A stretch of 64,000 nt of DNA, from the NCBI RefSeq assembly GCF_007827045.1, contig NZ_RPFW01000001.1, positions 844,519-908,518 on the forward strand, written 5' to 3'. The notes under the pieces are model-generated. The model saw nothing but the letters and a program-made list of their open reading frames with translations, ran no database searches and had not been told where the DNA came from. A program made the position numbers and the translations under genes. This stretch comes from Trebonia kvetii (GTDB lineage: Bacteria; Actinomycetota; Actinomycetes; Streptosporangiales; Streptosporangiaceae). Below are positions 9,737 through 17,960 of this stretch, piece after piece; within the stretch, counting starts at the first letter, position 1, and every line of letters starts with the position of its first letter.

Positions 9737-10579
9737 GTGAACGACGTGCGGACGCTGCTCACCGGGCGGGGCCTGGTGGAGTCGCCGCGCTGGCACGACG
9801 GGCGGCTCTATTTCTCCGACTGGTCAGCGGGCGAGGTGATCGCCGTCGACCTTTCCGGCCGCAGTGAGGTCATCGCGCGGGTGGACTCGCTGCCGCTGTG
9901 CACCGCCTTCCTGCCCGGCGGGCAGCTGGTAATCGTCTCCTCGCCCGAAGGGCGGCTCCTGCGCCGCAAGCCCGACGGATCCCTCGTCACCCACGCCGAT
10001 CTGGGGCAGCCGGGCTGGAACGACATCGTCGCCGACGGGCGCGGCAACATCTACGTCAACCGGGCCGGCTTCAATCCGGTGGCCGGGGAGGCATTCCGAC
10101 CGGGGTTCGTGTTCCACGTCGCCGCGGACGGTGCGGTGCGGGAGGTGGCCGGTGACATCGCCTTCCCCAACGGGATGGCGGTCACCGCAGACAACTCCAC
10201 CCTGATCGTCGCGGACTCCTACGGCCACCAACTGGTGGCCTTCTCCATCGGCCCCGATGGCGGGCTCTCCGACCGGCGCGTCTGGGCCGACCTCGGCGAA
10301 GGCACTCCCGACGGCATCTGCACCGACGCCGAGAACGCCGTCTGGTACGCCGACGTGCCCCACCGGCGCTGCGTGCTTGTCGCCGAAGGCGGCCCGGTGC
10401 TGCGGACCGTAGAGCTGGACCGCGGGGGCTTCGCCTGCGCGCTCGGCGGCCCGCAGAACCAGACCCTGTTCATCACCGCCGCGCGCTGGCAGGGCATGAC
10501 CGAGCCAGAAATGGTCCACGCCGGCAGCGGGCAGGTTCTCAGCACACCGGTTGACGTGCCCGGCGCCGGCTGGCCCTGA
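9737..10579 (+). CDS. SMP-30/gluconolactonase/LRE family protein
   Basis: 280-residue six-bladed calcium-dependent propeller hydrolase of the SMP-30/gluconolactonase family. It opens GLVESPRWHDGRLYFSDW, and family motifs WNDIVADGRGNIYVN, FPNGMAVTADNSTLIVADSY and GTPDGICTDAENAVWYADV are present, carrying the usual metal-binding E, N and D residues. Members open sugar lactones or related esters in the cytoplasm. A GTG start follows the ECF42 gene closely, so co-transcription is likely. Confidence 0.92.
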   Translation: MNDVRTLLTGRGLVESPRWHDGRLYFSDWSAGEVIAVDLSGRSEVIARVDSLPLCTAFLPGGQLVIVSSPEGRLLRRKPDGSLVTHADLGQPGWNDIVADGRGNIYVNRAGFNPVAGEAFRPGFVFHVAADGAVREVAGDIAFPNGMAVTADNSTLIVADSYGHQLVAFSIGPDGGLSDRRVWADLGEGTPDGICTDAENAVWYADVPHRRCVLVAEGGPVLRTVELDRGGFACALGGPQNQTLFITAARWQGMTEPEMVHAGSGQVLSTPVDVPGAGWP

Positions 10580-10687
10580 GGGCACTGACTTCCCGACCAA
10601 TTTCCTCGGCTAAGGACCTTAAGTCCATGGTCAGAGGCTTCTCCCGGCTCGTCTTATGAGTGAGAGGAAGGAAGAAGGTGTCTTCCC

Positions 10688-11491
10688 ATGAAGCCAAAGA
10701 TCATCTCGGCCGTTCTTGGTTCCGTAGCAGCCGCCCTGACGCTTGCCGGGGTGGTCGCGGTGACCGGGCCGGGTGCCTCCCCGGCCAGCGCAACCACGGT
10801 GGCCGCTGTTACAGCCGCCGGCCATGGAGGCGCTGTCCGGCAAGCCCGGGCGGCCGCGCCCGCCTACACCGCACCGAAGCGGCTCCTCAGATACGGCTTG
10901 AGCGGCAGCGACGTCAAGGCGCTTCAGCAACGGCTCGCCGCGTTGAAGTACTACCCGGGCGCGGCGGACGGGAAGTTCCGCGCGTACACGCTAGAGGCAG
11001 TCTGGGCATTCCAGGAAGTCCAGGGACTCACGGTCGACGGGGTGGTCGGCCCGGTGACCGCCCGGGCATTGCAGCACCCGAGCGCCTACCCCGCCCGGCA
11101 CGCGAGCGGCGGCCGGATGCGCGTCGAGGTCAACTTGCGAACCCGGGTGCTCGTCGTCTACCGCGCCGGCGCGGTGGCGCTGATCAGCCACATCTCGGCC
11201 GGCGGCGGCTACGTGTACGACCATGGGGCCCGTGCCATCACGCCTACCGGGCACTTCCGCACCACGGTCTACATGCCAGGCTGGATCACGGTGCCGCTGG
11301 GCACGATGTACAACTCGGTGCTCTTCATCGGGACCTCGTACGCGATCCACGGCGAATTGACCTACGGACCCAACGGCGGCGACGTGCCGCTGGAACCCGT
11401 ATCGCACGGCTGCGTGCGCATCCCATACGACATCGCGCAGTTCTTCCACACGCTGGTGAAGACTCCTGGCACGCCGGTGTACATCTACTAG
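10688..11491 (+). CDS. Secreted L,D-transpeptidase with peptidoglycan-binding domain
   Basis: 267 residues: a cleavable signal sequence (residues 1-35, ending ASPASA), a PG_binding_1 domain (GLSGSDVKALQQRL through LTVDGVVGPVTARAL) and a C-terminal YkuD domain with catalytic SHGCVRIPYDIA, nucleophile Cys242. Such enzymes make 3-3 cross-links in peptidoglycan outside the membrane. GAGGAAGGAAGAAGG just upstream gives a clear ribosome binding site. The gene stands alone between spacers of about 108 and 83 bp. Confidence 0.93.
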   Translation: MKPKIISAVLGSVAAALTLAGVVAVTGPGASPASATTVAAVTAAGHGGAVRQARAAAPAYTAPKRLLRYGLSGSDVKALQQRLAALKYYPGAADGKFRAYTLEAVWAFQEVQGLTVDGVVGPVTARALQHPSAYPARHASGGRMRVEVNLRTRVLVVYRAGAVALISHISAGGGYVYDHGARAITPTGHFRTTVYMPGWITVPLGTMYNSVLFIGTSYAIHGELTYGPNGGDVPLEPVSHGCVRIPYDIAQFFHTLVKTPGTPVYIY

Positions 11492-11574
11492 GCCCCGACC
11501 AGGTGGCTTACGTCTGTGACAGGAGGGACTTCCGGCAGCTTTGTAAGCTTGCGCTTCCCCGTGATACTTGAGGC

Positions 11575-13383
11575 ATGGGTGCGCCGCCTACGAGCCGGCC
11601 GAGGCGAGTCCGGCTCGGCGTAACTACCGCAATGCTTGCCGGCCTTGCGCTGCTGGCGCCTGCCTGCGGGTTCGGCGGCGCGGCCCAGCACAACTCATCT
11701 GCAGCCTTGCGGTCAAACGGCGGCGCGGCGACGGTTACCGCGGCGGCACCTGCTGCGCTAAGCGGCCCGGCGGCAGGTACGTGGGGAAGCGGGCGGCTGG
11801 ATCTCTTCTACCGGAACGCTCGTAACGGCCAGTTGGCCCACCAGCGGTACGTGCCGGGGGCGCTGGCTACCTGGACAGCAGCAGAATCGCTTGGCGGCGC
11901 GCTCACCTCACAGCCCGCCGTCGCCTCGTGGGCCGCCGGGCGCTATGACGTCTTCGCCCGCGGCACCGACAACGCCATCTGGTACAAGTCGTTCAGCGGC
12001 GGCAAGTGGTCTGCATGGCAATCGCTTGGCCAGGTGGCCACATCGCCGCCTGCCGCGGCCGCATGGGGCACCGGCAGGCTTGACGTGTTCGTCCGCGGCA
12101 CCAACAACCAGCTTTACACCAGGCACTACACCACATCGACTGGCTGGTCCCGGTGGAGCAGCCTCGGCGGCATCCTGACATCCGGGCCCGCGGTGGCGTC
12201 GTGGGGGCCCGGGCGCCTGGACGTGTTTGTCCGCGGTGCCGACAGGGCCGTGTGGCACAAGTGGTTCAGCGGCGGCAAGTGGTCCGGATGGCAGTCGCTC
12301 GGCGGAGTCATCGTCGGCGAGCCGGGCGCCGCGTCGACCGGGACAGGCAAGATTGACCTGTTCGCCCGCGGTACCGGCAACGCGCTGCTCAACAGGAACT
12401 ACAACGTCACCAAGACCGGCTGGTCGGCATGGGCAAGCCTGGGCGGCGCCCTGGCCTCCAGCCCTAGCGCGACGGTGCCTGCCGCGGGCGTCGTGACGGT
12501 GTTCGTACGCAACGCCAACGGCGGCTACTACTACCTGCAGCGTTCAGCCGCGCTGACATGGTCGGGCTGGCAGCTTGCCGATGCCGCGCTGACGTTCCGC
12601 GGCCTGGGCGCCTGGGTGGACGTGTACGACTACACGGCACTGGACCCGGCGACCACGGTCGCGGACCTGAAGGCCCATGGGGTGCGCACCCTGTACCTGG
12701 GTACCGCGCGGTATGACAGCGCCGCCGACATCCTCTACCCGGATGACGTGGCGGCCTGGCTCGCCGCGGCACACGCCGCCGGCATCAGGGTAGTCGGCTG
12801 GTACGTACCCGATTACGCCGATACAGCGCGCGACGTGCGTCGCACGCTCGCGATAGCCGGCTACGTCAGCCCGGCAGGGCAGCGGTTCGACGCGATCGGG
12901 CTCGACATCGAGTACCCGCTTAATCCGCCCAACGTGAACGCGTGGAATCAGGCGGTCGGTACGCAGCTGGCCCAGGTCCGCGCGCGCACCGTGGTGCCGC
13001 TCGCGGCGATCGTGCTGCCGCCGGTGTTCATGCGGCTCTACCCCGATCGCTGGTCGACGTTCCCGTGGTCGTCCCTGGCCGCGTACGCGAATGCCGTCGC
13101 GCCGATGGACTACTGGACGTCATACACGCCCGCGCCGCGCTGCGCGGCTGGCGACGCGCAGTACTGCGCGTACCAGTACACCCGCGACAACGTACTGCTA
13201 TCGCGCCAGTACACGGGCCTGCCTGTGCACGTGATCGGCGGATCTGGGGACACGGTGACGGTCGCCCAGGTGGCCGACTTTGTCCGCGCCGCCCGGGAGA
13301 CCGCCGCGGCCGGCGGCAGCTTCTTCGACTACCGGACTACGAAGCCTGAGTTCTGGCCGTACCTTCAGCAATTGAAGCCATAG
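11575..13383 (+). CDS. Secreted six-bladed PLL-like propeller fused to a glycosidase-like barrel
   Basis: 602 residues. A signal sequence ending near LLAPAC (a weak lipobox) is followed by six repeats of about 45 residues with the pattern SWGPGRLDVFVRG, then W-H-K-F-S-G-G-K-W, then WQSLGG; this matches PLL/tectonin-like beta-propeller lectins. From about residue 335 (GAWVDVYDYTALDP) the protein becomes a TIM-barrel-like domain with TLYLGT, VVGWYVPDY, IGLDIEYPL, APMDYW and FFDYRTT at successive strand ends; the D-I-E triad and the A-P-M-D-Y-W strand recall glycoside hydrolases acting on carbohydrate. Presumably a surface carbohydrate-binding enzyme. No ideal ribosome binding site precedes the ATG, so translation may be leaderless. 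Confidence 0.75.
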   Translation: MGAPPTSRPRRVRLGVTTAMLAGLALLAPACGFGGAAQHNSSAALRSNGGAATVTAAAPAALSGPAAGTWGSGRLDLFYRNARNGQLAHQRYVPGALATWTAAESLGGALTSQPAVASWAAGRYDVFARGTDNAIWYKSFSGGKWSAWQSLGQVATSPPAAAAWGTGRLDVFVRGTNNQLYTRHYTTSTGWSRWSSLGGILTSGPAVASWGPGRLDVFVRGADRAVWHKWFSGGKWSGWQSLGGVIVGEPGAASTGTGKIDLFARGTGNALLNRNYNVTKTGWSAWASLGGALASSPSATVPAAGVVTVFVRNANGGYYYLQRSAALTWSGWQLADAALTFRGLGAWVDVYDYTALDPATTVADLKAHGVRTLYLGTARYDSAADILYPDDVAAWLAAAHAAGIRVVGWYVPDYADTARDVRRTLAIAGYVSPAGQRFDAIGLDIEYPLNPPNVNAWNQAVGTQLAQVRARTVVPLAAIVLPPVFMRLYPDRWSTFPWSSLAAYANAVAPMDYWTSYTPAPRCAAGDAQYCAYQYTRDNVLLSRQYTGLPVHVIGGSGDTVTVAQVADFVRAARETAAAGGSFFDYRTTKPEFWPYLQQLKP

Positions 13384-13399
13384 CTCTCAAGGAGACGCC

Positions 13400-14188
13400 G
13401 TGACCGAACTGGCCACCATCCGGACTTCGCTCGAGCAGTGCTACGACGCGATCGAGTCGCTGGCCGGCCGGATGGACTACGCCCAGTGGCACGCGCAGTC
13501 CCTGTGCCCGGACTGGGACATGCGGGGCGTGGTCACCCATCTCGGGATGATGGAACGGGTGCTGACCGGCTGGCTGCCCGAGTCGGCAGACGACACGCCG
13601 CCGCTGGACCGGGTCGGCCCGTACCACGAAGAAATGGCCGCGCTTGACGACGCGGCGTTCGCGGCCCGGGTCGGCGAGATCTTCGCCGGCCGCCGGGCCG
13701 ATCTAGCCTTGCTGACCGAGGCCGACCTCGCGAGGTCGTCCTGGACGCCGATCGGGCCGCGCGGCTATGGGGAGTTCCTGAAGATCCGGGTCTTCGATTT
13801 CTGGGTGCACGAGCGCGATATCAGCACCCCGCTCGGCTGGCCGTGCGACGACGCCGGGCCGCGCGCGGAGATCGCCCTCGGCCAGGTAACGGACTCGATC
13901 GGCTACATCGTCGGCAAGAAGATCGGACTGCCTGACGGCGCCAGCATCGTGTTCCACCTCACCGGGCCGGCGGGGCGCGACCTGCCGGTCGTGGTCGACG
14001 GCCGGGCCAAGGCGGTGGACCACGTCGAGCACCCGGACGTGGAACTGACCACCGACACGGTGACCTTCATCCAGCTGGCAGCGGGCCGGATCGACCCGCA
14101 GCGGCAGATCGACGCCGGCCTGGTGACCTGGACAGGGAACGACCAGCTTGGCGACCGGGCCGCCCGCAACCTGAGGTTCACCATCTGA
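13400..14188 (+). CDS. Maleylpyruvate-isomerase-family mycothiol-dependent protein
   Basis: 262 residues of the mycothiol-dependent maleylpyruvate isomerase (MDMPI, DinB-like) family. The N-terminal four-helix part has CYDAIESLAGRMDYAQWHAQSLCPDWDMRGVVTHLG, with H-L-G and later FWVHERDIS providing the usual metal-binding histidine positions, and a C-terminal SCP-like domain holds the VFHLTGPAGRDLPVVV stretch. AAGGAG sits 5 bases before a GTG start. The SDR pseudogene begins 21 bp after its stop, so the two form one operon. Confidence 0.85.
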   Translation: MTELATIRTSLEQCYDAIESLAGRMDYAQWHAQSLCPDWDMRGVVTHLGMMERVLTGWLPESADDTPPLDRVGPYHEEMAALDDAAFAARVGEIFAGRRADLALLTEADLARSSWTPIGPRGYGEFLKIRVFDFWVHERDISTPLGWPCDDAGPRAEIALGQVTDSIGYIVGKKIGLPDGASIVFHLTGPAGRDLPVVVDGRAKAVDHVEHPDVELTTDTVTFIQLAAGRIDPQRQIDAGLVTWTGNDQLGDRAARNLRFTI

Positions 14189-14209
14189 CCGAATACGACG
14201 GGAGTCGCG

Positions 14210-15065
14210 ATGGGATTGCTCGACGGCAAGGTAGCCCTCATCACCCGGAGGCGCTCGCGGGCAGGGACGGGCCCACGCGGTTACGTGCGCGCGCGAGGGT
14301 GCCGACGTGATCGTCGCCGACGTCGCCGATCAGCTGCCGACCGTGCCCTACAAGCTCGCGACCGTGGACGACCTCGAGGAGACGGTGCGGCTCGTCGAGG
14401 CGCACGACCGGCGCGCGGTCGCGGTGAAGGCCGATGTCCGCTCGCAGGAGCAGCTCGACGCGGCAGTGGCGGCCGGCCTGGCCGAGTTCGGCAAGATCGA
14501 CATTCTGATCGCGAACGCCGGCATCTGGACGCTCGGCTCGTTCTGGGAACTCACCGATGCGCAGTGGGACGAGATGATCGGCGTCAACCTCACCGGCGTC
14601 TGGAAGGCGGCGAAGGCTGTCGCGCCGCACATGATCGGCCGCCGCAGCGGGTCGATTGTGATAACCGCGTCGGTGAACGCCCTGGAAGCTGGCCAGTACA
14701 CCGCGCACTACGTGGCCGCGAAGCACGGTCTCATCGGGCTGATGCGCAACATCGCGCTGGAACTCGCGCCGTACGGCATCCGGTGCAATGCCATCTGCCC
14801 CGGCGCGGTCAAGACGCCGATGACCAACCATCAGGGTGCCTGGGACATGTTCGCCGGCCACCCAGGCGGAACTGAAGAGGACATGACCGAGGCCGGGCAC
14901 CATTACACGCTGCTCGCCGGCACATCCTGGCTGGACCCGCAGGACATAGCGAACGCCGCACTGTACCTGAACTCCGGGCTGGCATCGAAGGTCACCGGGG
15001 CGACCCTGCCTGTCGACGCGGGGCACCTGACCCTGTCCGGCTATAACCCGGTTATAACGCGGTGA
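14210..15065 (+). pseudogene. Mycofactocin-coupled-type SDR with +1 frameshift
   Basis: The start MGLLDGKVALIT at 14210 is in one frame and the rest of a short-chain dehydrogenase (from 14247) is in another. Removing one C from the CCC at 14244-14246 restores GGARGQGRAHAV, then REGADVIVADV, TVPYKLATVDDLEETVRLVEAH, the NAG motif, Y-V-A-A-K active site and the C-terminal VTGATLPVDAGHL. The restored GARGQGRAHA and TVPYKLAT-DDLEETV segments are hallmarks of mycofactocin-coupled SDRs, which keep NAD bound and pass electrons to mycofactocin. The body is otherwise intact, so this is a very recent mutation or a sequencing error. Confidence 0.85.
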
Positions 15066-15087
15066 CGTTTGCCGGTGCCCGATTTCG

Positions 15088-15816
15088 CTAGGCGGCGCCT
15101 GCGGCGATTTCCAGGAGAGCGTCGGCCACCTTCTGCGGCTCGGTGATCATCAGGTCATGCCCGGTGTCGATGTCCCACAGCCGCCCGGCCGCCCTGGCCT
15201 GGTCGATGAGCCCCGGGTCCCTGGTGGCGATCGTCGAGGTGCAGACGACGTGGTACTGCGGTATGGCACGGAAGGCGGCCTCGTCGGTGAAGACAAGCGG
15301 CTGCTCGAAGCACTTCCACGGATGCGGCGTCAGCCGGTCGTTCATCCAGGCGACGTCGGCGGGGTCGGTGACGCCGTACCACATGCCGACGTCCGTGGTC
15401 TCCGGCCACAGCACGAGTTCGGTGCCGTCGATGGTCTTGCCGAACTGCCTGGTCCAGTTGATGTGATCGCCGGCCACGTCGGCGAGGGACTGGCCGTCCT
15501 CCGGGTTGGCGGCGTCGAGGTAGACCAGGCGCCGCACCTGGCCGGCGGCCCGGTCGGCGACGCCGGTGATGACCATCCCGCCGTAGCTGTGGCCCGCCAG
15601 GATCACGTCGGTGAGGTCCTCGTAGTGCAGCAGCGAGGTGATGTCGCGGATGTGCGTGTCCAGGTCGACCTGCGGGCTTACCAGGTGCGAGCGCTCGCCG
15701 AGTCCGGTGAGCGAGGGGGCGTAAACCTCGTGCCCGGCCGCCCTCAGCAGCCGTGCGACCCGTTGGTAGCACCATCCGCCGTGCCCGCCGCCGTGAACCA
15801 GGACATATATAGCCAC
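15088..15816 (-). CDS. Alpha/beta hydrolase, plant-esterase-like
   Basis: 242-residue alpha/beta hydrolase beginning VLVHGGGHGGWCYQRVARLL, with the nucleophile motif GHSYGGM and a C-terminal DTGHDLM histidine region. This pattern resembles the EstC/methyl-salicylate-esterase-like group. The GTG start has GGAAG five bases upstream. It converges with the frameshifted SDR, 22 bp between stops. The substrate is unknown; small esters or lactones are likely. Confidence 0.88.
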   Translation of the reverse strand: MAIYVLVHGGGHGGWCYQRVARLLRAAGHEVYAPSLTGLGERSHLVSPQVDLDTHIRDITSLLHYEDLTDVILAGHSYGGMVITGVADRAAGQVRRLVYLDAANPEDGQSLADVAGDHINWTRQFGKTIDGTELVLWPETTDVGMWYGVTDPADVAWMNDRLTPHPWKCFEQPLVFTDEAAFRAIPQYHVVCTSTIATRDPGLIDQARAAGRLWDIDTGHDLMITEPQKVADALLEIAAGAA

Positions 15817-15945
15817 GCTGCTTCCACTCCCAGTGAAGAGGCGTTTCAGTTAGCTAAGTGTGCAATATATCCTCTCGCCATGCCAGTCCCCCCTGGTCGG
15901 AAAGGTTGGCCACGGCTAGCGGCGGCTGACGGCCCTGGTGCGCGA

Positions 15946-16875
15946 CTATCCCGGCCAGTAGGCCAGGGCCAGAAGCGCGAGAAGCGGGCCCGTGTTCGGG
16001 TCCGTGGCCTGTCCGGTCAGGATGGCGCCGAATGACTCCCCGAGCACCCAGATGAGGCCCGCCGTCGCGATGGCCAGGACAAGGCCCGCCTTGGCGGCAG
16101 GCGCGGGCAGCCACACGGCGACCGCGATCACCGCGAGGACCAGCGCCAGCGTGAGCGGAGCTGCCAGCCCCAGGGTGGCGGTAAAGACGGCGGCGTGCCT
16201 GTCGAGGGCGGCGAGCCAGGCCGGCTCGCCGTCACCGGCGTCCAGGATCTGCAGGGCCAGGGCCTGCGGTGCGCGGTTGCCCGGCCATAGGGCGGCGGAG
16301 GCGAGTATCAGCCAGCAGGCGGACCACAGCGACCGGGCGGCGCGGACGCCGACCGCTCCCGCCGCGGTGAACGGCGCTTGCTGCGCCGGGCGCTCTGACG
16401 GCCAGAGCAGCACGGCGAGCAGCGCGTAGAGGATGGCAGCGCCCGGGGCCCCGTTGAGCGGGCTCGCCATGCCCGCGAGCATGCCGCCGAAGCCCTCGCC
16501 GAGCCACCACACGGCGAGAGACCACACAGCAGAGGCGGCGAGACCGATGCGGGCCGTGCGCGGCCAGGCGATCCCGGCGGCGAGCAGGAGCTGGATGGTG
16601 GCGAACACCGCGTTGCTCAGCACGGCGTTCTGTTCAACCTGGCTGGCACTCCAGAGGATCGGGTCGCTTACCACGGCAGCGTTGCCCATGGCGGTCGTGG
16701 CCAGCGCCTTGCCGAAGGCCCTGGTGAACATGAAGGGCTGATACTGGAGCGCGGCGTCGAGCAGCCACACGCCCGCCAGGCCCAGCCGCAGCGCCGTCCC
16801 GGCGCCGGGACGGGTGCCTGGCCGCGCGGCGGAACCGGCGCCGAGCCCGGTGCGGCGCAGGGCGTAGGCGATCAC
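15946..16875 (-). CDS. Polytopic membrane protein coupled to cslZ
   Basis: 309 residues with at least seven hydrophobic segments. The GTG start overlaps the cslZ stop (GTGA), which indicates translational coupling; a longer upstream reading frame is out of frame with cslZ and rejected. The protein has an internal duplication: WWLGEGFGGMLAG, N-G-A-P and LLAVLLWP in the middle recur at the C-terminus as IWVLGESFGAILTG, N-T-G-P and LLALAYWPG. I do not recognise the family. Position last in a cslA-glxA-cslZ transcript suggests a role in glucan export or copper/oxidase assembly, but that is inference from context only. Confidence 0.8.
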   Translation of the reverse strand: MIAYALRRTGLGAGSAARPGTRPGAGTALRLGLAGVWLLDAALQYQPFMFTRAFGKALATTAMGNAAVVSDPILWSASQVEQNAVLSNAVFATIQLLLAAGIAWPRTARIGLAASAVWSLAVWWLGEGFGGMLAGMASPLNGAPGAAILYALLAVLLWPSERPAQQAPFTAAGAVGVRAARSLWSACWLILASAALWPGNRAPQALALQILDAGDGEPAWLAALDRHAAVFTATLGLAAPLTLALVLAVIAVAVWLPAPAAKAGLVLAIATAGLIWVLGESFGAILTGQATDPNTGPLLALLALAYWPG

Positions 16876-17951
16876 GTCGTGCCGCCGGAACGGCTCGCCG
16901 CCTGAGCGAGTCCTTCGGCGTACGCGGCCCAGTACCGGCCCGCGACGGGACCGCCGTTGCACGGCCCGTCGCTGACGCCCGGGTCCTTGATCCAGAGATA
17001 GGCGTCGATCCCGGCCGGGCCCGGCGCGAGTCGCGGATCGGGCCCTGGCGCCCTGCCCGGCGGGTTGCACCACTGCGGACTGTCCGGCCCGCTATACGGG
17101 CCGTTGCCGTTCCTGCTTGTGTCGACGACGGCGCCTAGGTTGCCGCCGATCGCCGCCTCAAGCCGCTGGCTCCAGGCGACCGTGACGGCTGTCCACTGGA
17201 AGTTCGACACGTTCGCGGCAAAGCCCCGGCCGTACCGGATGCCCGCCCTGACCGCGGGGCCCGCGAGCACCTCGGGATCCGCGAACATGCCGGGGTTACC
17301 CGCGTCGAGGTAGACATAGACGTGCGGCAGCCGGCTCAGGCGGCTCATCGCGTAATCGAGCAGCCGATACCGAAGCGCCGCCCGTGCGGAACTGAGGCAG
17401 CCGCGCACGATGTCGGGCAGGGCGTCGGGCTCCACGATCACGATGTCACGGCCCGAGCCGATGGCGTCCGCGAGCTGGTTGATCCATGCCTCGTAGGCCG
17501 CTCCGTCAGTCCCGCGATTGGCCGAGTACTTTCCGCAGGTGTCGCGGTCGGGCAGGTTGTAGGCGACGATGACCGGAATCGAGCCCGCGCGCCTGCCCGC
17601 CAGCGTGGCCTGTCTGACCTCCTGCATCTCCCACTGCTGCCCTGCTGCCCACAGGGCCGCGGGCGTCCGTGCGATCGCCGTCAGCGCGGCCGCCTCGCCG
17701 GTGCGGCGGTTTCGCTCAAGCAGCGCGACCGTGTCATAAAGCTGCTGCTCCCGGTATGCGTACAGGGGGCCGCTTGGCGCGGGCTTCCCCGCGGCGGTGC
17801 TTGACCTGCTCGCTGCCGTCGGGCTCGGCCTGACGCCGGCGGGCGATCCCGAGCCGCAGGCGGCGACGAGGCTCAGCACGGCGACTAGCGCCGCCGTCAA
17901 GGCGAGAGCCGGCCAGTGGCGCCGTGACCTGAACATTGTCCGCATCTGCAT
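16872..17951 (-). CDS. cslZ: GH6 endoglucanase-like protein CslZ
   Basis: 359 residues. A lipoprotein-type signal (LVAAC, Cys32) is followed by a glycoside hydrolase family 6 domain: LPDRDTCGKYSANRG at about 133-147 holds the catalytic acid region, IVEPDALPD at 172-180 is the GH6 E-P-D-A-L signature, and LWIKDPGVSDGPC near 319-331 is the second acidic loop. GH6 enzymes invert beta-1,4-glucans. In Streptomyces the GH6 CslZ is encoded beside cslA and glxA and assists glucan deposition at hyphal tips. Here it follows glxA by 9 bp. A lipid-anchored extracellular location is inferred from the lipobox. Confidence 0.93.
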   Translation of the reverse strand: MQMRTMFRSRRHWPALALTAALVAVLSLVAACGSGSPAGVRPSPTAASRSSTAAGKPAPSGPLYAYREQQLYDTVALLERNRRTGEAAALTAIARTPAALWAAGQQWEMQEVRQATLAGRRAGSIPVIVAYNLPDRDTCGKYSANRGTDGAAYEAWINQLADAIGSGRDIVIVEPDALPDIVRGCLSSARAALRYRLLDYAMSRLSRLPHVYVYLDAGNPGMFADPEVLAGPAVRAGIRYGRGFAANVSNFQWTAVTVAWSQRLEAAIGGNLGAVVDTSRNGNGPYSGPDSPQWCNPPGRAPGPDPRLAPGPAGIDAYLWIKDPGVSDGPCNGGPVAGRYWAAYAEGLAQAASRSGGTT

Positions 17952-17960
17952 TCAGGATCC

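Noticed and set aside
15043..15058. TATAAC-CCG-GTTATA palindrome as a terminator or operator
   Set aside because: It lies inside the last codons of the SDR (S-G-Y-N-P-V-I-T) and has no supporting context.
16876..17073. 66-residue basic N-terminal extension of the csl-linked membrane protein
   Set aside because: It is an out-of-frame overlap with cslZ, arginine-rich with no hydrophobicity; the GTGA junction is the better start.
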